A stretch of DNA of 21,669 bases from an uncultured Bacteroides sp. Lineage in GTDB: Bacteria > Bacteroidota > Bacteroidia > Bacteroidales > Bacteroidaceae. The notes under the pieces are model-generated. The model was not told where the DNA came from and did not search any database. It saw only the letters and a list, made by a program, of their open reading frames with translations. Both the position numbers and the translations under genes were made by a program. Below, piece by piece: positions 14,985-21,669 of the stretch. Where the stretch lies: positions 1-21,669 of the forward strand of contig URCM01000050.1 in the NCBI GenBank assembly GCA_900546355.1, given 5' to 3'. How positions within the stretch are numbered: position 1 is the first letter of the stretch; the number at the start of each line of letters is the position of its first letter.

Positions 14985-16571
14985 TCATCGTTTCAAGAAC
15001 TCTTCGTCAGGCTTTTCCAGCAACTCTACGGCTTTATTCATGCTGGCGCTCAAACGATTGATTACCTGAAAATATTCACTCATATCCCAAAGGTCACGGG
15101 CAATCAAGGCTTTCAACTGGGCTTTAATCAAAGGCAAAGCCGCCTGATATTCTTCCTCCTTGTATTCAGCACCAAGTGTTTTGCCCAATGCTTTCAATTC
15201 TTCTAACATCGCAGGAGTTATCTCAAACTCACGGTCAAAATGACGGAAATCTTTGTATCGTTTCAGCCACTCCGCACGATGTGCGTCTACCCATTTTAAA
15301 TTCTGCTGGACAATGACTCCTTTGTCGCGTAATGCCAAATAATAATCGGTATACATAGTCGTATCCACCGGTACAAAATAATCGGGCATAATACCTCCTC
15401 CACCGTAAACCGTACGTCCTAAACGCAAGGTCTTATAACGCAATGAATCGGGAAAATGAATGCTGTCCGCGCTCAACATTTCGCCCCGGTTATAACGGTC
15501 TATCAAGTCGCGATTATACTCTTCAACACTTTCGTATGGCTTCTGAATGCAGCGCCCGGAAGGTGTATAATAACGTGCTACGGTAAGACGAATCATCGAG
15601 CCATCGGGCAAATCAACGGGACGTTGCACCAATCCTTTACCAAAGGTACGTCGTCCGACCACAACTCCCCTATCCCAGTCTTGTATAGCACCAGTCACAA
15701 TCTCGCTTGCCGAAGCCGAAAACTCATCCACCAATACCACCAAACGTCCATTAAGGAAATCCCCGTCGCCTTTTGCATCGAATTCCGCACGCGGATTACG
15801 CCGTCCTTCAGTATACACAATCAATTCTTTTCTGCCTAAGAACTGGTCGGCAAGCTCGATAGCCGCATTCAGATAGCCTCCACCGTTGCCTTGCAAATCG
15901 AGAATCAAATCTTTCATACCTGCCTTCTGCAAGCGATGCAGGGCATCGACAAACTCCTTGCCCGTAGTAGCGGCAAAGCGGTTGATGCGAATATAACCGA
16001 TATGGTCATTCACCATATACGAAGCGTCCAAGCTATATACCGGAATCTTATCACGCGTAATGGTAAACGGAAGCAGTTCCTTTACCCCCCTGCGCTGTAT
16101 TTTCACATTCACTTTCGTACCCCGTTTGCCCCGCAAGCGGCGCATAACATCTTCCGTACTCATCTTTACTCCGGCTATCACCGTATCATTTACTTCTATA
16201 ATACGGTCGCCTGCCAAGATACCAACCTTTTCAGAAGGTCCGCCAGATACAGGCTGGATGACAAATAATGTATCCGTAGCCATATTGAACTGGATGCCGA
16301 TGCCGTCGAAGTTGCCTTGCAACGGTTCATTCAGTTTCCGTACTTCTTCAGGATCGGAATAGGTGGAATGCGGGTCAAGTTCTTTCAGCATACTGATGAT
16401 AGCATCCTCTACCAATTCATCTTCATCCACTTCATCCACATACAAATTGGCGATAGCAAACTCTGCCAATTGCAACTTACGTGAAGGCGAATTGAAAAGC
16501 TTGTTGTTCTGTGCCCCTAGCGAAAGCGCAAGACACACACAGACCCATGTTATTAACAAACGATATTTCAT
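14985..16571 (-). CDS. C-terminal processing serine protease, S41 family, with PDZ domain
   Basis: A 528-residue exported protease with a signal peptide (MKYRLLITW to LSLGA, cut before Gln21). An N-terminal helical region contains the family word LDPHSTY (65-71). The PDZ domain spans roughly 85-165, with GIGIQF and the ligand-loop GILAGDRIIEVND. The peptidase core has the Ser-Lys dyad: Ser287 in SASASE and Lys312 in TFGKG, 25 residues apart, with Gln316, the same spacing as CtpB and Prc. Such enzymes trim or degrade periplasmic proteins from their C-termini. It is last in the parE-coaD block, 18 bases after coaD, and ends at the two-way terminator. Confidence 0.95.
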   Translation of the reverse strand: MKYRLLITWVCVCLALSLGAQNNKLFNSPSRKLQLAEFAIANLYVDEVDEDELVEDAIISMLKELDPHSTYSDPEEVRKLNEPLQGNFDGIGIQFNMATDTLFVIQPVSGGPSEKVGILAGDRIIEVNDTVIAGVKMSTEDVMRRLRGKRGTKVNVKIQRRGVKELLPFTITRDKIPVYSLDASYMVNDHIGYIRINRFAATTGKEFVDALHRLQKAGMKDLILDLQGNGGGYLNAAIELADQFLGRKELIVYTEGRRNPRAEFDAKGDGDFLNGRLVVLVDEFSASASEIVTGAIQDWDRGVVVGRRTFGKGLVQRPVDLPDGSMIRLTVARYYTPSGRCIQKPYESVEEYNRDLIDRYNRGEMLSADSIHFPDSLRYKTLRLGRTVYGGGGIMPDYFVPVDTTMYTDYYLALRDKGVIVQQNLKWVDAHRAEWLKRYKDFRHFDREFEITPAMLEELKALGKTLGAEYKEEEYQAALPLIKAQLKALIARDLWDMSEYFQVINRLSASMNKAVELLEKPDEEFLKR

Positions 16572-16589
16572 GATGCAAAGAAGAATTTA

Positions 16590-17048
16590 TTATACATTTA
16601 TATCCAATCCTACAGGCAGGAACGAAGACACGTCCTTCCCGTACGACAACAATTCACGCACAATGGTGGAACTGATAGCGGTCAGTTCCGGCTCGGTAAA
16701 AAGCAAAATGGTTTCAATGCCGGCCAACTTGCGGTTTATATCGGCTATGGTCTCTTCGTATTCGAAATCGTGTACCGTCCGGATGCCACGGATGATGAAC
16801 TTCGCCTCCCTGCGGCAAGCAAAATCTACCGTCAGTCCATCGTATGCTTCCACACGGATACGGGGATTACCGGCATACAGTTTCTCAATCATCCGCACAC
16901 GTTTCTCGGTAGGAAACCACGTATGTTTCTTCTCGTTCACTCCAATCCCAATGATAATTTCATCCATAAAAGTCAAGGCACGTTCTACTACCGAATAGTG
17001 CCCTACGGTAAAGGGATCGAATGTCCCCGGAAATATTGCACGCTTCAT
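16590..17048 (-). CDS. coaD: Phosphopantetheine adenylyltransferase CoaD
   Basis: This 152-residue nucleotidyltransferase transfers AMP from ATP to 4'-phosphopantetheine, giving dephospho-CoA, the fourth step from pantothenate to coenzyme A. Evidence is the N-terminal [12 protein letters not shown], with the (H/T)-x-G-H ATP motif at 14-17, then VRMIEKLY, a recognisable [12 protein letters not shown] segment and the conserved [10 protein letters not shown] near residue 130. The length matches the family (about 150-165). It sits between parE and the S41 protease on the minus strand, 89 bases after parE, and is probably part of the same transcript. Confidence 0.96.
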   Translation of the reverse strand: MKRAIFPGTFDPFTVGHYSVVERALTFMDEIIIGIGVNEKKHTWFPTEKRVRMIEKLYAGNPRIRVEAYDGLTVDFACRREAKFIIRGIRTVHDFEYEETIADINRKLAGIETILLFTEPELTAISSTIVRELLSYGKDVSSFLPVGLDINV

Positions 17049-17137
17049 CTCATCTTTAATTAAAAGTTTATAGTTAATAATTAAAAACGAATTGGTTCCG
17101 CCAACTAACGGAAAAACAACTATTCATTATTAAGTAT

Positions 17138-19066
17138 TCACTGAATCAGGTCTTCCTCCACCACCAGATTATTGATAATGAAATTCTGACGCTCCATGGT
17201 ATTCTTGCCCATATAAAACTCCAACAGTTCACCTACGGCATCGGTCTTGCGTAAGGAAACTTGTTCTAACCGCATATCTTTACCGATGAAATTCCGGAAC
17301 TCATCAGGCGAAATCTCTCCCAATCCTTTGAATCGGGTAATTTCCGGATTCGGGCTAAGTTTCTCGATAGCCGCCAGACGCTCTTCTTCCGAATAGCAAT
17401 AAATGGTTTCATACACTCCTTTTTTCCGGTTACGCACCCGGAAGAGGGGCGTTTGAAGAATGTACACGTGTCCTTTCTTAATCAGGTCGGGAAAGAACTG
17501 AAGGAAGAAAGTTATCATCAGCAAACGGATATGCATACCGTCTACATCGGCATCGGTGGCCACAATCACTTTATTATACCGAAGTCCGTCCAGTCCGTCT
17601 TCGATATTCAATGCTGCCTGAAGGAGGTTGAACTCTTCATTCTCATACACCACCTTCTTGGTCAAGCCGAATGAGTTCAACGGTTTTCCACGCAAGCTGA
17701 ATACGGCTTGTGTATTCACGTCACGGCTTTTCGTGATGGAACCGCTTGCCGAATCTCCCTCGGTAATGAAGATGGAGCTTTCCAGACGCGGGTCGTTTTC
17801 TTCGTCTTTCGGGGCTTTCTGGTCGTTCAGATGCACACGGCAATCACGCAACTTCCGGTTATGCAGGTTGGCTTTCTTTGCCCGTTCACGAGCTATCTTG
17901 GTCACTCCGGCTATCGCTTTCCGCTCTTTCTCCGACTCCTGAATCTTCTGCAACATCACGTCGGCTACATCGGAATGCTTATGCAAATAGTTATCGACAT
18001 TCTCCTTAATAAAATCGCCCACAAACTTATTGACACTGATGCCCGAAAGCGGATACGGATTTCCGTCGGTATCTTTCTCAGGAGCCATCACCAGTGAACC
18101 CAGTTTAATCTTGGTCTGGCTTTCGAAAGTCGGCTCGATGACATTGATAGCTATAGCCGCCACCAATCCATTGCGGATATCCTGGTACTCTAAATTCTTT
18201 CCGTAGAATTCTTTAATGGTGCGTGCCAGATGTTCCTTAAATGCGCTTTGGTGCGTACCTCCCTGCGTCGTATGCTGCCCATTGACAAACGAATAATATT
18301 CCTCACCATATTGCGCCGTATGCGTAAAGGCAATCTCGATATCCTCACCTTTCAAGTGCACAATCGGGTATAACCCCGGCGTGGTCATATTATCATTCAG
18401 CAAGTCTTCCAGCCCGTTACGGCTAATAATGCGGCGACCGTTATAATAGATGGAAAGCCCTGTATTAAGATACGTATAATTGCGGAGCATGGTCTCGATA
18501 AACTCCGGACGGAAACGATAATTCAAGAATAACATATTATCCGGTTCAAAGAAAATGAACGTACCGTTCTCTTCATCAGTAGCCCCCGTCTTGTCGCTAA
18601 TCAGGTCTCCCCGTTCGAATACGGCTTCACGCATTTGACCATCGCGCACACTCCGCGCTACGAAACGCGAACTTAATGCATTGACCGCCTTCGCACCCAC
18701 ACCGTTCAGACCTACACTTTTCTTAAAAGCTTTCGTGTCATATTTTCCTCCGGTATTCAGCATGGAAACAGCATCGACCAAACTTCCCAACGGGATGCCT
18801 CGCCCATAGTCGCGGACAGATACACGCAAATCGTCTTCCAACTGGATATCAATGCGCTTGCCCGCTCCCATCTTAAATTCGTCGATACTATTGTCTATCA
18901 CTTCTTTCAGCAAGACATAGATTCCGTCTTCTACCTGCGAACCGTCTCCCAAGCGACCGATGTACATACCCGGACGAGTACGCACATGCTCCATATCGCT
19001 CAAATGGCGGATGTTTTCTTCCGTATAAGAAACGGCTGGCTGTATCTGTTCGTTTTCTTCTTCCAT
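17138..19066 (-). CDS. parE: DNA topoisomerase IV subunit B (GyrB/ParE family)
   Basis: The 642-residue ATPase subunit of a type IIA topoisomerase. The GHKL ATPase site has Glu55, Asn59 (KEVIDNSID) and Asp86 in RDYGRGIP, matching GyrB Glu42/Asn46/Asp73 in spacing, with the lid [10 protein letters not shown] at 121-130 and the QTK loop at 317-319. The TOPRIM domain has EGDSA (436-440) and the metal-binding DADVDG (505-510). The short C-terminus ending VVEEDLIQ fits the ParE-like rather than the longer GyrB architecture. The frame is open to 19201, but the family N-terminus begins at the Met at 19066; the extension would overlap the upstream gene. That gene, a GNAT-like protein, ends 19 bases before. 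Confidence 0.93.
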   Translation of the reverse strand: MEEENEQIQPAVSYTEENIRHLSDMEHVRTRPGMYIGRLGDGSQVEDGIYVLLKEVIDNSIDEFKMGAGKRIDIQLEDDLRVSVRDYGRGIPLGSLVDAVSMLNTGGKYDTKAFKKSVGLNGVGAKAVNALSSRFVARSVRDGQMREAVFERGDLISDKTGATDEENGTFIFFEPDNMLFLNYRFRPEFIETMLRNYTYLNTGLSIYYNGRRIISRNGLEDLLNDNMTTPGLYPIVHLKGEDIEIAFTHTAQYGEEYYSFVNGQHTTQGGTHQSAFKEHLARTIKEFYGKNLEYQDIRNGLVAAIAINVIEPTFESQTKIKLGSLVMAPEKDTDGNPYPLSGISVNKFVGDFIKENVDNYLHKHSDVADVMLQKIQESEKERKAIAGVTKIARERAKKANLHNRKLRDCRVHLNDQKAPKDEENDPRLESSIFITEGDSASGSITKSRDVNTQAVFSLRGKPLNSFGLTKKVVYENEEFNLLQAALNIEDGLDGLRYNKVIVATDADVDGMHIRLLMITFFLQFFPDLIKKGHVYILQTPLFRVRNRKKGVYETIYCYSEEERLAAIEKLSPNPEITRFKGLGEISPDEFRNFIGKDMRLEQVSLRKTDAVGELLEFYMGKNTMERQNFIINNLVVEEDLIQ

Positions 19067-19085
19067 ACACTTAAAAACTATATTC

Positions 19086-20216
19086 TCACAACATCTTCTT
19101 ATAAGCCCGGCGACGCTTGTGTTGTTCCGGATTGAGCACGCTCCATTGCGATTGCACCTTCTTGTTGTCTTCCAGTTCGGGATTGCTTTCGCCGTACTCA
19201 AATCCCATCTGCTGATACACCGGAATCAAGTCATAAAAGAGCAAGGCATTTACACCTTTGCTTTGATACTCCGGCTTCACGCCCACTAACAATAAATCCA
19301 AGATTTTCGGTCGCTTGATAAACAATGCCTTCAACAGATGATACCACCCGAAAGGCAACATCTTTCCTTTCGCCTTTTGCAGCGCTACGGAAAGAGACGG
19401 CATCGAAATGCCCACGGCAATCAGATTGCCCGCTTCATCCTCTATAATCGAAACCATCCGCAAGTCTATCAGAGGCAAATACATCTTGATATACTGGTTG
19501 ATTTGCCCTTGGGTCATCTTCGAATAGCCATACAAAGGCGCGTATGCCTCATTAATCAAGTCGAAAATACGTTGGCCGTAATTCTTCTCCTTAATTTCTT
19601 TCCGCTTCAGCTTTCTTATCTTCAACTTATACTTCTGAAGAATGATTTCGGAAATACGCACAAACTTTTCCGGTATGACATCAGGCACTTTCATTTTGAA
19701 TTCTACCCAATCTATCTCTTTCTCGAAACCCAACTTTTCCATGTGTTGCGGATAATAGGGATAATTATAAATGGTAGACATGGTACCCAGTTGGTCGTAC
19801 CCTTCTATCAACATGCCTTCCGCATCCATATCGGTAAAGCCCAGCGGACCTACCATAGCTTCCATACCCCGTTCCTTTCCCCATTGCGCTACCGCATCGA
19901 GCAAAGCTTTCGACACCTCCTCGTCATCTATGAAGTCTATCCACCCGAAACGCACTTCTTTTTTATTCCACGTTTCGTTGGCACGATGATTGATGATTGC
20001 CGCCACTCGCCCTACTACCTTATTATTATCATAGGCAAGGAAGTAATCGGCTTCGCAAAACTCAAAAGCCGGATTCTTCTTCGGACTGAATGTGCCCAAC
20101 ATATCATCGTATAAATCGGGTACAGAATAAGGATTCCCTTTGTATAACTCGTAATTGAAACGGATAAAGGTCTTCAGCTCTTTCTTCGAGCTTACTTTCT
20201 TAATGATAATGGCCAT
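19086..20216 (-). CDS. GNAT-like acetyltransferase, large Bacteroidota type
   Basis: A 376-residue soluble protein. The C-terminal part carries an acyl-CoA-binding pattern: [25 protein letters not shown] (about 304-328), followed by [15 protein letters not shown], which resembles motif A and motif B of Gcn5-related acetyltransferases. The first half also has a GNAT-like fold signature ([18 protein letters not shown], then [23 protein letters not shown]). Proteins of this kind are usually annotated as hypothetical or as N-acetyltransferases, some near YghO. No substrate is known to me. It lies in the minus-strand block directly before parE, so it likely shares its mRNA. No membrane segment or signal peptide is seen. 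Confidence 0.78.
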   Translation of the reverse strand: MAIIIKKVSSKKELKTFIRFNYELYKGNPYSVPDLYDDMLGTFSPKKNPAFEFCEADYFLAYDNNKVVGRVAAIINHRANETWNKKEVRFGWIDFIDDEEVSKALLDAVAQWGKERGMEAMVGPLGFTDMDAEGMLIEGYDQLGTMSTIYNYPYYPQHMEKLGFEKEIDWVEFKMKVPDVIPEKFVRISEIILQKYKLKIRKLKRKEIKEKNYGQRIFDLINEAYAPLYGYSKMTQGQINQYIKMYLPLIDLRMVSIIEDEAGNLIAVGISMPSLSVALQKAKGKMLPFGWYHLLKALFIKRPKILDLLLVGVKPEYQSKGVNALLFYDLIPVYQQMGFEYGESNPELEDNKKVQSQWSVLNPEQHKRRRAYKKML

Positions 20217-20516
20217 CTGTTCGTTATAGTATGTATTTCAGGGCGTAAATATACACATTTTTATCCGAAATCAGAGATACAAAGGAATAGTTTTTCTAAA
20301 ATGCAGGAGAATACGAGACAAACCGAAAAAGCAAAATGATTCCGTACAAGCACAAACAACATCAAAAAGAAAGCATAAAGCAAATACCATACAGACAAAA
20401 ACGACATAACGAAAGCATTCAGCCCACACAGCACACATTTTCCAATTTCCGAGAATCGCGAAAACGGATGCAACCTTTCCCCTTGTACACAAATTCTAAA
20501 CTCTCGAAGCGTCCAA
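20217..20516. other. 300-base gap with strong strand bias
   Basis: Between the DUF3810 gene and the GNAT-like gene, the plus strand is A- and C-rich and the minus strand T- and G-rich. No hairpin terminator, TAnnTTTG box with partner, or repeat was found. A minus-strand frame here encodes a Phe/Leu/Val-rich stretch, but that is what a T-rich strand gives by chance. The gap is much longer than others in this block, so the GNAT-like gene probably has its own promoter. Confidence 0.5.
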
Positions 20517-21563
20517 TCACCACCAGTTTTCGGGCAAAGCAAGAATCATGCCTGTCACCTCGCCGTAATTCTTCTTGCCCGACGGAATGCGGTTCCCTTT
20601 CAGGTACCAATCGTAAAGCGCATCTTGCACCGTACCTATCCACGGACTATACCGTTCTTCCCAATAAACTTCTTTCGCACGAAGTTCCCGCATAATGTCG
20701 GGACGGATATGGTTTGCCCATTCTTTCAAACCGGCTTCACCCAAAATCCGATAGGCGTCCCTATATATATAAGGTAGCAAACCGAAGTATCCGCAATAGC
20801 GCACGTACCTGTCTGCGGAACGGATGCAGACCTGATATGCCCAGAAGTTGGCTTCCGCCTCGCTACTTACACCTAATAAATGGGATAACTCGTGCGCGTA
20901 TGTAAACGGATATTGCACCGGAAGCAATTCGTGATTGACGTGCGACTCATCGAAGAAAGGTCCCATATAGCCCAGTACGCCGACTTTCGAATACAAACCA
21001 TTTACCAAAGACCGTTTCGGACTCTGATAGTCTTTCGGAACGGTCAGGGCGAAATATCCCGGCACTTGCCGGTAAATCCGTTTCACCTCACGCCGGATAT
21101 CAGCTTCGGGCAAGAATGCTTCCGGACTATATGAGGCGTTCAAGCTATCGGTATAGGCTTCGAGGAAACGATGAAACCGCGCTTCTTCATACGAAACACG
21201 TGCTACGCCCGAACGGGAAAAGAAATCATTCCGGAAGTAATTCATCCCCCAGCCCCAATAAAACCAGACATAAATCCAGCACAACGCTTCCGTCTCGCGC
21301 CCCAGGATGTGAAGCCATCCCTGTTTTTTCCGGCGCGCCACAAAAGGATAAGCCAACAGGAAAAAGCAGAACCCGAGAACCGCCACCTCGCAAAGCGAAA
21401 ACGGAACCACCGACGCCATAGCCGAAAGCATCGTGGAAAGCACAGGATATACTTCCCGTGCATACCACTCTCCCGCACCAGGTATCCAGCGGAACATCCA
21501 CACGCCCATCAGAAGCAGAACCAGCACCGCCCAACGAATATATCGGAAACGCACGTATTTCAT
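20517..21563 (-). CDS. DUF3810 membrane protein with HExxH metallopeptidase motif
   Basis: A 348-residue inner-membrane protein. Hydrophobic segments are at about 11-26, 53-74 and 93-109, placed before a large soluble domain. That domain contains YAHELSHLLG, with the HExxH zinc motif at 224-228, and then SSEAEANFWAYQVC, where a glutamate (235 or 237) can be the third zinc ligand. This gluzincin-like arrangement is that of the DUF3810 family, common and uncharacterised in the Bacteroidota. Proteolytic activity is inferred from the motif only. It is the first gene of the minus-strand block, separated from the next gene by 300 bases, and starts 56 bases from the second copy of the inverted-end element. 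Confidence 0.85.
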   Translation of the reverse strand: MKYVRFRYIRWAVLVLLLMGVWMFRWIPGAGEWYAREVYPVLSTMLSAMASVVPFSLCEVAVLGFCFFLLAYPFVARRKKQGWLHILGRETEALCWIYVWFYWGWGMNYFRNDFFSRSGVARVSYEEARFHRFLEAYTDSLNASYSPEAFLPEADIRREVKRIYRQVPGYFALTVPKDYQSPKRSLVNGLYSKVGVLGYMGPFFDESHVNHELLPVQYPFTYAHELSHLLGVSSEAEANFWAYQVCIRSADRYVRYCGYFGLLPYIYRDAYRILGEAGLKEWANHIRPDIMRELRAKEVYWEERYSPWIGTVQDALYDWYLKGNRIPSGKKNYGEVTGMILALPENWW

Positions 21564-21568
21564 CCGGA

Positions 21569-21576
21569 CAAAGTTA
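21569..21576 (-). promoter_or_regulatory. Candidate -7 promoter box of the DUF3810 gene
   Basis: TAACTTTG on the minus strand matches TAnnTTTG exactly and lies five bases upstream of the ATG, which would give a nearly leaderless mRNA, as at priA. No clear -33 element is seen. Confidence 0.4.
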
Positions 21577-21597
21577 CTATTTTCGGAATTAATTCTT

Positions 21598-21605
21598 TAC
21601 TTTTG
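21598..21605 (+). promoter_or_regulatory. Candidate -7 promoter box reading out of the window
   Basis: TACTTTTG matches TAnnTTTG exactly and points right. The inverted-end element begins about 14 bases later, so this promoter would read straight into it. Confidence 0.35.
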
Positions 21606-21619
21606 CGGGGAAATAATTA

Positions 21620-21669
21620 AGAAGCTGTTTTGAATTTCTCCAAAAAGTTTTTCTTGGCTTGATGTATCC
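21620..21669. mobile_element. Inverted-end element, copy 2, cut by the window edge
   Basis: The last 50 bases repeat the left end of the element at 5597-5645: AGAAGCTGTTTTGAATTT and then CTCC, an A run, GTTTTTCTTGGCTTGATGT and ATCC. Differences are one base in the core (G for T), one T for C, and one extra A. On the minus strand this copy reads in frame as KKNFLEKFKTAS ending at TAA, so it is better preserved than copy 1. The rest lies outside the window. Confidence 0.6.

Noticed and set aside
16363..16998. 211-residue open frame on the plus strand
   Set aside because: It crosses antisense over coaD and the N-terminus of the S41 protease, both of which are certain genes. Its Ser-rich composition is a shadow effect.
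19067..19201. Longer start for topoisomerase IV subunit B at 19201
   Set aside because: The extra 45 residues are not like the family and overlap the 3' end of the upstream gene. The family N-terminus follows directly on the Met at 19066.
19338..20114. 258-residue open frame on the plus strand
   Set aside because: It lies entirely antisense to the GNAT-like gene, has His/Arg/Leu-rich composition typical of an antisense frame, and shows no recognisable domain.
20261..20542. 93-residue hydrophobic open frame on the minus strand, possible small membrane protein
   Set aside because: It overlaps the 3' end of the DUF3810 gene, lies in a T-rich strand that gives Phe/Leu/Val by chance, and has no promoter or family resemblance.

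Overview
The window looks like the chromosome of a member of the Bacteroidales, most likely Bacteroides or Phocaeicola. The evidence is a SusC/SusD pair with a lipoprotein signal on SusD, several outer-membrane proteins ending in an aromatic residue, AT-rich leaders without a Shine-Dalgarno sequence, and many intergenic matches to the Bacteroidota -7 promoter box TAnnTTTG. No tRNA, rRNA, CRISPR array, complete insertion sequence or phage gene was seen.

Layout. (1) 80-3787, minus strand: a compact operon priA, PHP-domain phosphoesterase, low-molecular-weight protein tyrosine phosphatase. It is divergent from a plus-strand Gfo/Idh/MocA oxidoreductase (3868-4845). (2) 4846-7435 is an accessory-looking stretch. 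It holds a small outer-membrane beta-barrel protein, a ~200-bp element with inverted ends, a triple palindromic repeat, a GNAT acetyltransferase, the 5' stump of a Bcr/CflA-type drug exporter, and about 180 bp of unrelated sequence that reads like two broken overlapping genes on the opposite strand. (3) 7449-8911: pdxS-pdxT, the two subunits of pyridoxal 5'-phosphate synthase, followed by a second copy of the palindromic repeat. (4) 9260-14898: a SusC/SusD outer-membrane uptake pair without any carbohydrate-active enzyme beside it, then a nitroreductase carrying a lipoprotein signal. The susC-like reading frame has lost a clean start: its signal peptide is one base out of frame at a run of five T. 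(5) 14985-21563, minus strand: DUF3810 membrane metallopeptidase-like protein, a large GNAT-like protein, topoisomerase IV subunit B, phosphopantetheine adenylyltransferase (coaD) and a C-terminal processing protease (S41). These form a core-genome block that converges on region 4 at a strong two-way hairpin terminator.

How the genes fit together: regions 1 and 5 are housekeeping (replication restart, chromosome decatenation, coenzyme A, envelope proteolysis). Region 3 makes vitamin B6. Region 4 takes up an unknown ligand across the outer membrane. The most interesting material is between genes: a palindromic repeat family present as a single (8923-8975) and a triple (5831-5921) version, and a dispersed element with inverted ends whose second copy begins at 21620 and runs off the right edge. 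Both element copies sit just upstream of the start of a minus-strand gene.
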